DNA of 64,000 nt from the NCBI GenBank assembly GCA_013122435.1, contig WYDT01000004.1:1-64000 (forward strand), written 5' to 3'. Under the pieces are notes generated by a model. The model was not told the DNA's origin. It ran no database searches and worked only from the letters and a program-made list of their open reading frames with translations. The DNA comes from Chloroflexi bacterium AL-N1 (lineage in GTDB: Bacteria; Chloroflexota; Chloroflexia; Chloroflexales; Roseiflexaceae). A program made the position numbers and the translations under genes. Positions 27,949 through 37,449 of this stretch are shown here, piece after piece (position 1 is the stretch's first letter; the number at the start of each line of letters is the position of its first letter).

Positions 27949-29370
27949 CTATTCAGTAGATAATATTGTCTTGGATACATCTGTATCCTTGGTATCAGAA
28001 GCGCTAATGGATGCCGTTTCTGCCACTGGTGCATAATCCGGCAAAATCGTTTCAATCTTGCGTACGGCTGGAATCGCATAGCCGGACAGGGACCCCAACG
28101 TGCCAATAAGACTGGTTACGACAAAGATGAGCGCAATGCCAGCCCCGGCACCACTACCGACCAGCCACCCAAAGAGTGCTACCCCACTGCCGCCCGGTTG
28201 CATAGTCGGTTCAAAGAGTTGATCCGCCAGCGGTCCGGCTGACAGCATAGCAATCGGTAGCGTGATCTGTGCGATCAAACGTCGTGTGGCAAACACACGC
28301 CCCTGCACATCCGGCGGCACTTTGGCCTGCCAGATCGCCTGGTTAGATCCATTGAGAATCGGGATAAAAAAGGCTGTACAGAAAGCACCGATACTCCACC
28401 AGACAACCGTATCACTAATCCCCACAACCAGAGAACCAAGCAGAAAGCTCCCAATCATGCCGAGCAGCACGCCATGGACACGTTCCTTTGGTCCTCCCCA
28501 TGCACTCATAACGACACCACCAACCAGACCACCCACTCCCAGCGCAGACTGCACCGTACCTAAAGCAAGCTCATTGCTACCAGTACGGGCCAAAATCATG
28601 GGTGCTAACAATACCATGGTGTACCCAGCTACGAGATTAGCCAGAAAGAACATCATCTGCATGCCTAGCAGACTTGGACGTGCCCAGATGTACTTGAAGC
28701 CAAAGACCGATTCACGCCATAGGCTGCTTCTGGCTTGCTCTCCTACATCCGTTGTGGCTGGTTGGGGGATGTGCACCAGTAAGACCATACTTATTGCAAA
28801 GAAAACAGTTACAACATCAATCAGCATAATACCGCCGATACCAATGAGCGTCAACAAAAGCCCCCCGAGAATCGGCGCTGCAATGCCTGCTGTCGACTCT
28901 GCCATAGACAGCAGGCCGTTGGCACGACCATACTGTTCCTTACGAAGCATCATCGTCATCGCTGCGGAGAAGGCCGGAAACTGAAATGCCTCAAACGTAC
29001 CCGCCAGGGCTCCCATCGCGTAGAGATGCCAGATTTGCAGACTATCAGTCAGGTAGAGTGTGAGCAAGGTCAGCGTCGCAATGCCTGCACCCAGATCACT
29101 GAACATCACCACCAGTTTGCGATTCCAGCGATCCACGAGGGCCCCCGCCACCGGGCTGAGCAAAACCAGGGGACCAAACGAGAAGAAGGCTACCAGTGCC
29201 AGCACCGTTGCCGACCCGGTCATCTGATAGGCCCAGATGGTCAGTGCAAACCGGGTCATGTTGGTTCCTGTCAGCGAAATCAGTTGACCAAACCAGATGA
29301 TGGTAAAGCCTTGCATACCATTCAATAAGGCGACACGTGGCTTGTGCATAGGGCAATCTTCTACTGACAC
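27949..29370 (-). CDS. MFS exporter, macrolide-efflux (DHA3) type
   Basis: 473 residues with about twelve membrane helices. The opening FTIIWFGQLISLTGTNMTRFAL and VAGALVDRWNRKLVVMFSDL (the MFS loop 2-3 motif) are characteristic of MefA-like drug-efflux transporters. The start is either the GTG at 29370 or the ATG at 29349. A strong promoter lies directly upstream, and the downstream partner is an ArsR-type regulator, which suggests inducible export of a toxic compound. Confidence 0.88.
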   Translation of the reverse strand: MSVEDCPMHKPRVALLNGMQGFTIIWFGQLISLTGTNMTRFALTIWAYQMTGSATVLALVAFFSFGPLVLLSPVAGALVDRWNRKLVVMFSDLGAGIATLTLLTLYLTDSLQIWHLYAMGALAGTFEAFQFPAFSAAMTMMLRKEQYGRANGLLSMAESTAGIAAPILGGLLLTLIGIGGIMLIDVVTVFFAISMVLLVHIPQPATTDVGEQARSSLWRESVFGFKYIWARPSLLGMQMMFFLANLVAGYTMVLLAPMILARTGSNELALGTVQSALGVGGLVGGVVMSAWGGPKERVHGVLLGMIGSFLLGSLVVGISDTVVWWSIGAFCTAFFIPILNGSNQAIWQAKVPPDVQGRVFATRRLIAQITLPIAMLSAGPLADQLFEPTMQPGGSGVALFGWLVGSGAGAGIALIFVVTSLIGTLGSLSGYAIPAVRKIETILPDYAPVAETASISASDTKDTDVSKTILSTE

Positions 29371-29413
29371 AGTATCTTTTCTCTATTTCTCAAAAATTTA
29401 AGAAATCAAGAAT

Positions 29414-29457
29414 ATAATAGTAAGAAATCACATCTATGTCAAGCTTCCGGAAGCTTG
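29414..29457 (-). promoter_or_regulatory. Promoter of the MFS gene with palindromic operator
   Basis: On the minus strand TTGACA (29437-29442) and TATTAT (29414-29419) are exactly 17 bp apart, the best promoter in the window. Its -35 box overlaps a perfect 18-bp palindrome, CAAGCTTCCGGAAGCTTG (29440-29457), a likely regulator site. A further direct repeat AAGAAATCA (29400-29408 and 29422-29430) lies around the -10 region. Confidence 0.65.
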
Positions 29458-29551
29458 GTTACCCTCCATACTCCTCGATCCAACGGGGAATAAAGATCCC
29501 CAGCTTGTCCAAGGGAAAGTTTCCGTACATGCTGCAAGTCGCTGTATTACG

Positions 29552-29615
29552 AGCATCCGGAAGCCTCGCAGTAGCCCAAGCGACCTGAACTGGGGGCAGT
29601 GGGCTTCCGGATGCT
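29552..29615. repeat. Inverted repeat beside the CRISPR trailer end
   Basis: AGCATCCGGAAGCC (29552-29565) is the exact reverse complement of GGCTTCCGGATGCT (29602-29615), forming 14-bp arms with a 36-nt loop. It ends five bases before the first, degenerate CRISPR repeat. It could act as a terminator for pre-crRNA running leftward or be a remnant of an earlier boundary. Confidence 0.55.
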
Positions 29616-29619
29616 TGCC

Positions 29620-32600
29620 TGCATTGTACTCTCAGCGAGTCGAAAGATAGTTTAGCAATAGGAGCACAGTTAGTAGCGTTCTGGTCTGCTAAGTTTCAGT
29701 ACTCTCAGCGAGTCGAAAGATAGTTTAGTTCTTACCTAGATTTCGAAAGTGAACAACCAAACTGGTTTCAGTACTCTCAGCGAGTCGAAAGATAGTTTAG
29801 TGCTTTTTCTCTCCAGATGTCTACCTCCTTGTTGAGTGTTTCAGTACTCTCAGCGAGTCGAAAGATAGTTTAGTATATGTTGTTATCGTGCATTCCAAAC
29901 TCCTATACATAGTTTCAGTACTCTCAGCGAGTCGAAAGATAGTTTAGCCGATGGGAAAGCACGATATCGTTGCCTGTCCGATCTGGTTTCAGTACTCTCA
30001 GCGAGTCGAAAGATAGTTTAGTAGTACCCAGAGTGTGACGAAAAGCCGCCTTTTATCGGTTTCAGTACTCTCAGCGAGTCGAAAGATAGTTTAGTCCATA
30101 CCTCCCTAATAGGCCCTTGTTTTTCTGTGACAGGTTTCAGTACTCTCAGCGAGTCGAAAGATAGTTTAGCCTTTGTTTGGGTATGGGTTTGTTATGTGGC
30201 ATGTAGAGTTTCAGTACTCTCAGCGAGTCGAAAGATAGTTTAGCCTTTGTTCCGCACCGGCGATGATGATGCGTTTCAAGTTTCAGTACTCTCAGCGAGT
30301 CGAAAGATAGTTTAGCCACCGCACAACCACGCCATGAACGAGCGATTGAAAGGTTTCAGTACTCTCAGCGAGTCGAAAGATAGTTTAGCCACTGGTCGGG
30401 GTCGGAGTCATGTTGTTGTTCTACGGTTTCAGTACTCTCAGCGAGTCGAAAGATAGTTTAGCCCGTTGCTGGTGTCGGAAACATGAGTTGTGTCCGTAGT
30501 TTCAGTACTCTCAGCGAGTCGAAAGATAGTTTAGCCCCACAGTGAGCGTGCACTGTTATCTGATCTCGTTAGGTTTCAGTACTCTCAGCGAGTCGAAAGA
30601 TAGTTTAGCCGGCTTTAATCCTGTGCGTATCCAGCGATACGACACGTTTCAGTACTCTCAGCGAGTCGAAAGATAGTTTAGCCTCAGGATGCACATGCCG
30701 TGGTCCTCGCGGTGCACGGTTTCAGTACTCTCAGCGAGTCGAAAGATAGTTTAGCCGCGGTAATTGGTGCCAGTGTCAAGATAATGGTATCAGTTTCAGT
30801 ACTCTCAGCGAGTCGAAAGATAGTTTAGCCCTCTGCTCCCCGCACTTTGTCCGCCTGATGCAGAGTTTCAGTACTCTCAGCGAGTCGAAAGATAGTTTAG
30901 CCTGACCCAAGCGAGTGCCTTCGTAGCGTCTAATCACAGTTTCAGTACTCTCAGCGAGTCGAAAGATAGTTTAGCCCCTTCGCAAATTGCGAAATGCAAT
31001 GATCCTCTCTTGCGGTTTCAGTACTCTCAGCGAGTCGAAAGATAGTTTAGCCCGCCGTCGCGCCGCGCTACACTGAAAAAATGTTACCGGTTTCAGTACT
31101 CTCAGCGAGTCGAAAGATAGTTTAGCCTGTTCTGGTCGGATTATCCCGCGATAGCCACGTACGGTTTCAGTACTCTCAGCGAGTCGAAAGATAGTTTAGC
31201 CTTTATTCCGACCGAGCAGATACTGCGTACCGTGGGTTTCAGTACTCTCAGCGAGTCGAAAGATAGTTTAGCCGTATAGGTGCCAGCAGTCAAAAACTCC
31301 GCGTTAAAGTTTCAGTACTCTCAGCGAGTCGAAAGATAGTTTAGCCGCGAGCGGTGCTATTGTAGCACGTTCGCAAAAAGAAGTTTCAGTACTCTCAGCG
31401 AGTCGAAAGATAGTTTAGCCGTGTGCACGAAGTTGTTTCTCTGTCCAGTGTGTCAGTTTCAGTACTCTCAGCGAGTCGAAAGATAGTTTAGCCCTATTCC
31501 AGTGCAGAATACAAGCGTTGCTTGTCGAGTTTCAGTACTCTCAGCGAGTCGAAAGATAGTTTAGCCTCCATTGCTAATCCCCGCCAGTCTTTTGACGAGG
31601 AGTTTCAGTACTCTCAGCGAGTCGAAAGATAGTTTAGCCTCGTCTGGAGCTATCGGTGTAGCGCCAGACACTACTGTTTCAGTACTCTCAGCGAGTCGAA
31701 AGATAGTTTAGCCACCTCTGGCGCATTCGCTGATCGGGTGCTGATCGGTTTCAGTACTCTCAGCGAGTCGAAAGATAGTTTAGCCTTGTGACCTGGGCTC
31801 TTGGCAGAGACCCGTTGTTAAGTTTCAGTACTCTCAGCGAGTCGAAAGATAGTTTAGCCGCGGCCCAGGGCTACAAACGCGCAAGAGATGAACATGTTTC
31901 AGTACTCTCAGCGAGTCGAAAGATAGTTTAGCCAACGGATCTGTCAACGCGATCACAGAAGACCCGAAGTTTCAGTACTCTCAGCGAGTCGAAAGATAGT
32001 TTAGCCGAACCCCCAGCGGAGCAACACGCTCAGTGTCTTATACGTTTCAGTACTCTCAGCGAGTCGAAAGATAGTTTAGCCACAAATGAGGAGTCTTGAA
32101 CATCTTCGTGATTATGGTTTCAGTACTCTCAGCGAGTCGAAAGATAGTTTAGCCCCAGATTATAGAGCCGCTCAAACAAGACAGGAAAAAAGTTTCAGTA
32201 CTCTCAGCGAGTCGAAAGATAGTTTAGCCAATGAACCACCTAACTATACCTGAGCGTTCTTTAAGTTTCAGTACTCTCAGCGAGTCGAAAGATAGTTTAG
32301 CCTATAAACATGCCAAACAATAAGCGTCAACGTAAAGGTTTCAGTACTCTCAGCGAGTCGAAAGATAGTTTAGCCAAAACCTGCAGCAAAGACACCGCCA
32401 TCAACTGCTGGTTTCAGTACTCTCAGCGAGTCGAAAGATAGTTTAGCCATAGGCCACTCGTTGCTGGTGATGTTCCTTCCCTAGTTTCAGTACTCTCAGC
32501 GAGTCGAAAGATAGTTTAGCCCCAAGTAATCGCCCGCCACCATCGAGCGGGGGCGGGTTTCAGTACTCTCAGCGAGTCGAAAGATAGTTTAGCCGATGCT

Positions 32601-34202
32601 ACCCCCATGCCTCGGGTATGGTTACGGAAGTTTCAGTACTCTCAGCGAGTCGAAAGATAGTTTAGCCTCCACAATATGATAATCAACACCGCGCAAGCGT
32701 AGGTTTCAGTACTCTCAGCGAGTCGAAAGATAGTTTAGCCTCATTCCGGTCACACAAATCGTGCCTGTCACTGAAGGTTTCAGTACTCTCAGCGAGTCGA
32801 AAGATAGTTTAGCCTCTTCAATAAATCCGTAGTTACCAAGATGCGGTTTAAGTTTCAGTACTCTCAGCGAGTCGAAAGATAGTTTAGCCTTTATTCTTTG
32901 CATCAGTCGCTCAGTATTCCACAGGTTTCAGTACTCTCAGCGAGTCGAAAGATAGTTTAGCTCCTCATTCGTGCGCCGTAATTTAGCCAAACCTGGTTTC
33001 AGTACTCTCAGCGAGTCGAAAGATAGTTTAGCCCAACAACACCAACCCAATGTTGTTCGAGTTTCAGGTTTCAGTACTCTCAGCGAGTCGAAAGATAGTT
33101 TAGCCATTCTCTGCGTCGCGGGTGTGTACAGCGCATATGCGGTTTCAGTACTCTCAGCGAGTCGAAAGATAGTTTAGCCTACGCATTGTTGATACGCCGT
33201 GCCATTCTGATCGTGTTTCAGTACTCTCAGCGAGTCGAAAGATAGTTTAGCCTAAACATTCGCAAGCAAAGGGATACTGTAGACCCAGGTTTCAGTACTC
33301 TCAGCGAGTCGAAAGATAGTTTAGCCACCCTCAATCTCCTAAGCATCGTAATCCTTGCGAGGTTTCAGTACTCTCAGCGAGTCGAAAGATAGTTTAGCCC
33401 CTACGCTATCAGGCCGAGTGAGACGCGAGGTCTTCAGTTTCAGTACTCTCAGCGAGTCGAAAGATAGTTTAGCCTCTTTACTCGACCAGATTAAAGTCGC
33501 GAAAGAGAAGTTTCAGTACTCTCAGCGAGTCGAAAGATAGTTTAGCCGTAAACCCCAAACGCTTGTAAAAGAACTTAAAACAGTTTCAGTACTCTCAGCG
33601 AGTCGAAAGATAGTTTAGCTCATTCTGGTTCCTGGAGTCTTTGCTGCATGCTCAGTTTCAGTACTCTCAGCGAGTCGAAAGATAGTTTAGCCACAAAATG
33701 ATGCTCCGCTCGGGTCGTATGCAGGTAGGTTTCAGTACTCTCAGCGAGTCGAAAGATAGTTTAGCCCTCAAAGGTTTTCGTTGTGGGTCAGGGTTATACA
33801 GAGTTTCAGTACTCTCAGCGAGTCGAAAGATAGTTTAGCCATAGCAGATCGCTTTGTCTCTGTGAATAGCCTAAGTTTCAGTACTCTCAGCGAGTCGAAA
33901 GATAGTTTAGCCATACAGCCCTGCCAATATTGTTAAATCCCTCTGCGGTTTCAGTACTCTCAGCGAGTCGAAAGATAGTTTAGCCGTAATCACGTCACCG
34001 TAGTTCCAGTCCTCCCCGAAGTTTCAGTACTCTCAGCGAGTCGAAAGATAGTTTAGCCCGCCACGATCTGACCGTTCACGGACAGACAAGTTCGTTTCAG
34101 TACTCTCAGCGAGTCGAAAGATAGTTTAGCCCTTGGTGCTTGATGGATTCATGAGGTGCCAGACCAGTTTCAGTACTCTCAGCGAGTCGAAAGATAGTTT
34201 AG
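29620..34202 (-). CRISPR. CRISPR array, 63 repeats of 36 nt, 62 spacers
   Basis: By hand count there are 63 repeats with start-to-start spacing of 71-76 bp, giving spacers of 35-40 nt. In crRNA orientation (minus strand) the repeat begins CTAAACTATC and ends GTACTGAAAC, the GAAAC end typical of type I/III handles, giving the 8-nt handle ACTGAAAC. The only visibly degenerate repeat is the leftmost (29620-29655, first bases altered), so the left is the old trailer end and the leader is at the right, next to cas4-cas2-cas1. The repeat itself is strikingly uniform. In 54 of 62 spacers the plus-strand bases right after the repeat are CC (see findings). Confidence 0.98.
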
Positions 34203-34449
34203 CCCCTCGATTTGTAACGTGCCTTGGGGTAGTTCCAAGTCGTGATCGGTCCGTTTCGTGGCACACAGGCCGTCCTGTGAAGCCAACCATACCTTGGTAT
34301 TATACCACAAACTTTGCATTCTCGAAACTCGATTCCTGCGCCAAAACCCTGTAAAGTTGCGAGAGGATCTCTTTCGCATTCCCATCAATTATTTCCTCCT
34401 GAAAAGTCCGACACTTGATCAGATCTATAGCCCGTTTGGGGATTTTTAA
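34203..34449 (-). promoter_or_regulatory. CRISPR leader
   Basis: The sequence between the newest repeat and about 34450 contains no gene I trust and lies between the array and the cas genes. It includes a promoter reading into the array (listed separately). In leader orientation it ends GAGGGG directly before the first repeat. The leader's left limit is defined by the repeat; its right limit is approximate. Confidence 0.6.
34299..34327 (-). promoter_or_regulatory. Candidate pre-crRNA promoter
   Basis: A perfect -10 box TATAAT (34299-34304, minus strand) with a weak -35 (about TTTCGA, 17 bp upstream). The start would be near 34292, giving about 90 nt of transcribed leader. The -10 box sits inside a 13-bp palindrome, TGGTATTATACCA on the plus strand, which could be a protein-binding site. 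Confidence 0.5.
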
Positions 34450-35236
34450 CCACCAATTTGCGAACGACCTGCGTAAAAACGCTGTTTTGCATTGTGTGTG
34501 ACTCATGCTGACGATAATGAAGTGACAGAGCGTGTAACCGTGCCTAAGACGTATAGCTATCTTACCTGATATGGGTTCCATGTGCAATTGGTTATGCTTG
34601 CTCGGTGATGTTGTCTCCTTAGTACCAGTGGGTTGTGACTCTTGGGGAAACCCGTAAGGAAGTCCGGTAGCGGACGATCCGTCAGGGGCGTGTGCCGCTG
34701 TGATATCAGAATACCCGATGCTGCTCATAGGGGATATTCTGCTTAATGTACTATACCTTTGCCCTTGGGTGTGCGGATGTTCCCCGCTCTCACGCTCACC
34801 CGTTCCTGCGCTTCTTGTGGGGTGGGCCGCCACCTCACGCCCCCGGCTCAGGCGTGGCACCCTGGGATATCGGGACGACTGTGTGAATGCTTGGGGCACA
34901 TGCCTCACGGCAGATTGAGTTTGGTGAGATAGCATTGTTCTGTGCTCTTACCTGATACTCAAGGAGCGATGATTTGTCGCTGATATCGGTATTACTTGCA
35001 CGACGGGGATAGCTTGCGGGTGGTCTGGCGGGCGCCGCGCTGCCAGCGGGGTGCACAGGGGCGGGCCCCTGTAACTGGGCGTGGGGCGCAGCACCCACAA
35101 ACACACTACATTGATGTCACCACTGACATTGACTAGATAAGCTCATCATTACCGGACCTCTGTCACTCTGTGTTAAGAATGGTGTGAGGGTCAGCCGGTG
35201 GACGGGCAAACTGCCCACCTACGGGTTGGGTTGTTT
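34450..35236. other. Non-coding region between the leader and cas4
   Basis: About 790 bp. An open frame across 34300-34935 (minus) has implausible composition and spans the leader promoter, so I do not call it. The right part is GC-rich with hairpins, including a perfect ACAGGGGC/GCCCCTGT stem with a 2-nt loop (35055-35072), possibly a terminator at the end of the leftward cas operon. The motif family GGGCGTGGGGCGCAGCACCC recurs in similar form near 46.2 kb. Confidence 0.5.
35055..35072. terminator. GC-rich hairpin downstream of cas4
   Basis: A perfect 8-bp stem (ACAGGGGC and GCCCCTGT) with loop GG lies 165 bp past the cas4 stop. There is no T-run, so it would be a weak intrinsic terminator. 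It may simply be an intergenic palindromic repeat. Confidence 0.3.
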
Positions 35237-35836
35237 TCACACGACGTCGTTGCAAAATCGGCGAAATTCACAACTGACACATTGGCGGCGACTTGTTGGT
35301 GCTGCGGGCATCTGCTCGCCCTGCACCATTGTCCGCATGGTGGCTACAGTATCGACGACCTTCTGCCGCAACCTTTTAGTAATCGTCACCGACTCGGCGC
35401 GGCGCAATGGTATGGCATAGATAAACCCACGTTTGACTGGAATATCCCAGGTTTCTTCCAGCATCAACGCATAGGCCGTCAGTTGGAGCTTCACATGCAC
35501 ACCAGCTTTCTGTTCACTGTACTTATATTCAACCACGATCCCTTCTGCGTTTGATGCGGATCGTGTGGGAACAGCGATGGCCAGATCGACACGGCCTCGC
35601 AACCCCAACTGTGTCGAACGAAGTGGCAGATCGAATGCGCGCTCCCCCTCAGTGAGGCCATAGCTGCGGAGCGAACGGCGCTCCTCACGTCCGCTTTCGT
35701 GACGATGCTCGGCACTCCCAAGCTCCATCAAGGCCGTCACGGGGCGAATGTCGGGTACACAGTAGCGATAATACACGACCCGTGGGCAGTAGTTCCACTG
35801 CTTGAGATCGGTTACTTCAAACAGGATGTCATCCAT
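35237..35836 (-). CDS. cas4: Cas4 exonuclease
   Basis: About 199 residues of the RecB/PD-(D/E)XK Cas4 family. The N-terminal Cys is in WNYCPRVVYY, the nuclease core has GLRGRVDLAIAV and VVEYKYS (the D...ExK pattern), and three C-terminal cysteines in QCVSCEFRRFC complete the 4Fe-4S ligand set. Cas4 trims prespacers and enforces PAM choice and orientation during spacer acquisition. ATG 35836 is chosen because GGGAGG precedes it; it overlaps cas2 by 8 nt. It is the last gene before the leader. Confidence 0.93.
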   Translation of the reverse strand: MDDILFEVTDLKQWNYCPRVVYYRYCVPDIRPVTALMELGSAEHRHESGREERRSLRSYGLTEGERAFDLPLRSTQLGLRGRVDLAIAVPTRSASNAEGIVVEYKYSEQKAGVHVKLQLTAYALMLEETWDIPVKRGFIYAIPLRRAESVTITKRLRQKVVDTVATMRTMVQGEQMPAAPTSRRQCVSCEFRRFCNDVV

Positions 35837-36086
35837 TGTTACCTCCCTGTTCAATTACACGTCGTCCGCTCCAACTCTGTTCGTTCAGCGGAAACAGTTG
35901 GATATTGCCGGACTTTTTGCCCAGCCGCTGACGCACAACACTGAATAACTCACGTTGTTTGGTGCGCGTCAGATCGCCACAAAACGCGCTGTACTGAATA
36001 CGCTGCAGACCGTAGTCGAGACAGGCATCGGCGATCTTCTGACGTGCGCGGTCATCGGGAATGTCGTAAATCAATAAGCATTGCAT
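35829..36086 (-). CDS. cas2: Cas2
   Basis: 85 residues, the standard Cas2 length. It starts MQCLLIYDIPDDRARQKIAD, with the ferredoxin-fold first strand and the conserved Asp of YDI, and continues with DYGLQRIQYSAFCGDL and the C-terminal strand IQLFPL. Cas2 is the central dimer of the Cas1-Cas2 integrase. It overlaps cas4 and is separated from cas1 by an unusual 243-bp non-coding insert. Confidence 0.95.
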   Translation of the reverse strand: MQCLLIYDIPDDRARQKIADACLDYGLQRIQYSAFCGDLTRTKQRELFSVVRQRLGKKSGNIQLFPLNEQSWSGRRVIEQGGNNG

Positions 36087-36329
36087 GGTTTTGTATAAGG
36101 GTTAAGTAAGCGAAAAGCTGAGAATGGATTAAGGGTTGGAGGGTTACGGGTAGATCATTCAACCCTAATGTTCCAACGTCCGATGGCTCTATCGCTTAAT
36201 CGCTCAGTTCGTCTAATTTGCCTAGCCGTGTTACAAATAGGCGGCTACAAGCCGCCACTACAGATATTCTTTTCTGCTTTGTGTCTCTGTGTGAATTTGC
36301 TCAGTCCGCTCCACCGCTCAATCGCTTTC
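36087..36329. repeat. Intergenic palindromic insert between cas1 and cas2
   Basis: 243 bp of non-coding sequence where cas1 and cas2 usually abut. It contains the hairpin GGCGGCT-ACA-AGCCGCC (36240-36256) and phrases (cgctcaatcgct, gggttaag, ctctgtgtgaa) whose style recurs at 47.8-48.1 kb, so it looks like a copy of a dispersed intergenic element rather than unique sequence. Confidence 0.5.
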
Positions 36330-37346
36330 TTACCACCCCATCACAAAGGGCGTGTACTGATCACGTTCGCCACGCACAAAGGTTGCGATATGGCGGGCCT
36401 GTAATTGAAGAATGTGTCGAACGGGCTGTCGTTTGCCACCATATAATTCGGTGCTTTCCATCCTTTCCAGCAGACGCTCAACGATCCGTTTACGCGTTGG
36501 GGCATCTAACTGACCATCGTCTTGCTGGCACAACTCAAACCCTCGGTTGACCTGACCAATCAACATGCGGTCGACCACGGGCTGGCGGAATTCTTCGATC
36601 AGGTCGAGACTCAGCGATGGCTTGCCGGGGCGGTCGGCGTGCAGAAACCCGGCGTTGGGGTCAAGGCCAGCCAGCAGCAGCGCAGTACGCACCTGGCTAC
36701 GCAGAACGGCATAGCCATAGTTCAACGCCTGGTTGAATGGGTCGCGTGCGCCCTGCGTCTGGCGGCCTGGCCAATGCAACTCAGCGGGGATGAGGCGGCG
36801 CACGGCACCCCAGTAGTGCACGGCAGCGCGTCCTTCGTTGCCCATCAGCACTGAGCGTGTGTGCTCATTCATCACGCCAGTGAGCTTCTCCAACGCCTTC
36901 AGGTGATCGAGTACAGCGGAGGCACTCTGGGTCAACGTTTCGTAGAGAACCTGATCGGTTTCCTTGCGGTATTTCGCAGCGTAGCGCAGCATATTCGATT
37001 GGTTCTGAATTTTCCCACTGGCAAAGGCACATGCCAGCACCAAGCCAAGCTCCTGCTCATAGGCACGTAGTTGAGCGCGTTTGGTCTGGGCCATCCCAGT
37101 CAGACCACTGGCAAACAACGTGCCGTAATCTTCGCCTTCCTTGCCATTGAGAAAGTGGATCGGAATGCCTTTCTCCGCACAGATTTTGACAACATCGCTG
37201 CTGAGGCCAACGCCGTCGCTGCAAATAACGATCTGTCCCAGATGCATCAGCGGTACTTCAGCAAGTCGTTGTTTACCTTTGGTGACCCGTAAGCGCCCCT
37301 GATGCTTGGCGACAAACGTGCCATAGTCTTCGACTATCAAATCCAT
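36330..37346 (-). CDS. cas1: Cas1 integrase (type I-B)
   Basis: 338 residues from the ATG at 37346, which has AGGGAG upstream; a longer in-frame opening to 37439 reads like leader sequence. It begins MDLIVEDYGTFVAKHQGRLRV, typical of Cas1, then LGQIVICSDGVGLSSD (N-terminal beta domain). The C-terminal helical domain carries the metal-binding Glu/His/Asp residues, visible as NEGRAAVHYWGAVRR, GFLHADRPGKPSLSLDLIEEFRQPVVDR. It integrates spacers with Cas2 and Cas4 at the leader-proximal repeat. Confidence 0.95.
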   Translation of the reverse strand: MDLIVEDYGTFVAKHQGRLRVTKGKQRLAEVPLMHLGQIVICSDGVGLSSDVVKICAEKGIPIHFLNGKEGEDYGTLFASGLTGMAQTKRAQLRAYEQELGLVLACAFASGKIQNQSNMLRYAAKYRKETDQVLYETLTQSASAVLDHLKALEKLTGVMNEHTRSVLMGNEGRAAVHYWGAVRRLIPAELHWPGRQTQGARDPFNQALNYGYAVLRSQVRTALLLAGLDPNAGFLHADRPGKPSLSLDLIEEFRQPVVDRMLIGQVNRGFELCQQDDGQLDAPTRKRIVERLLERMESTELYGGKRQPVRHILQLQARHIATFVRGERDQYTPFVMGW

Positions 37347-37449
37347 CCTGGTACTCCCTGTAGGTGTAGAGACACACACGTTGCGGTCTCTTGTGCTCAG
37401 ATGTGAGCCGTGGTAATACAGGTGGGGCGAGTCAGGCATTCCTTTTTAC

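Noticed and set aside
29371..29620. CRISPR-like repeats further left of the array
   Set aside because: Only palindromic TCCGGA elements are found; no more copies of the 36-nt repeat are seen before 29620.
32715..33540. Short ORFs inside the CRISPR array (repeated FSTLSESKDSLA-like peptides)
   Set aside because: They are simply translations of the repeat with spacers between; not genes.
29620..34202. A 38-nt repeat that includes the CC dinucleotide
   Set aside because: Unit lengths do not change between old units without CC and new units with it, and the oldest units keep a perfect 36-nt repeat without CC. It is kept as the alternative in the finding.
34300..34935. 211-codon minus-strand ORF next to the array
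   Set aside because: It runs through the leader promoter and into GC-rich hairpins, has unnatural composition and no ribosome binding site that fits; treated as a chance frame.
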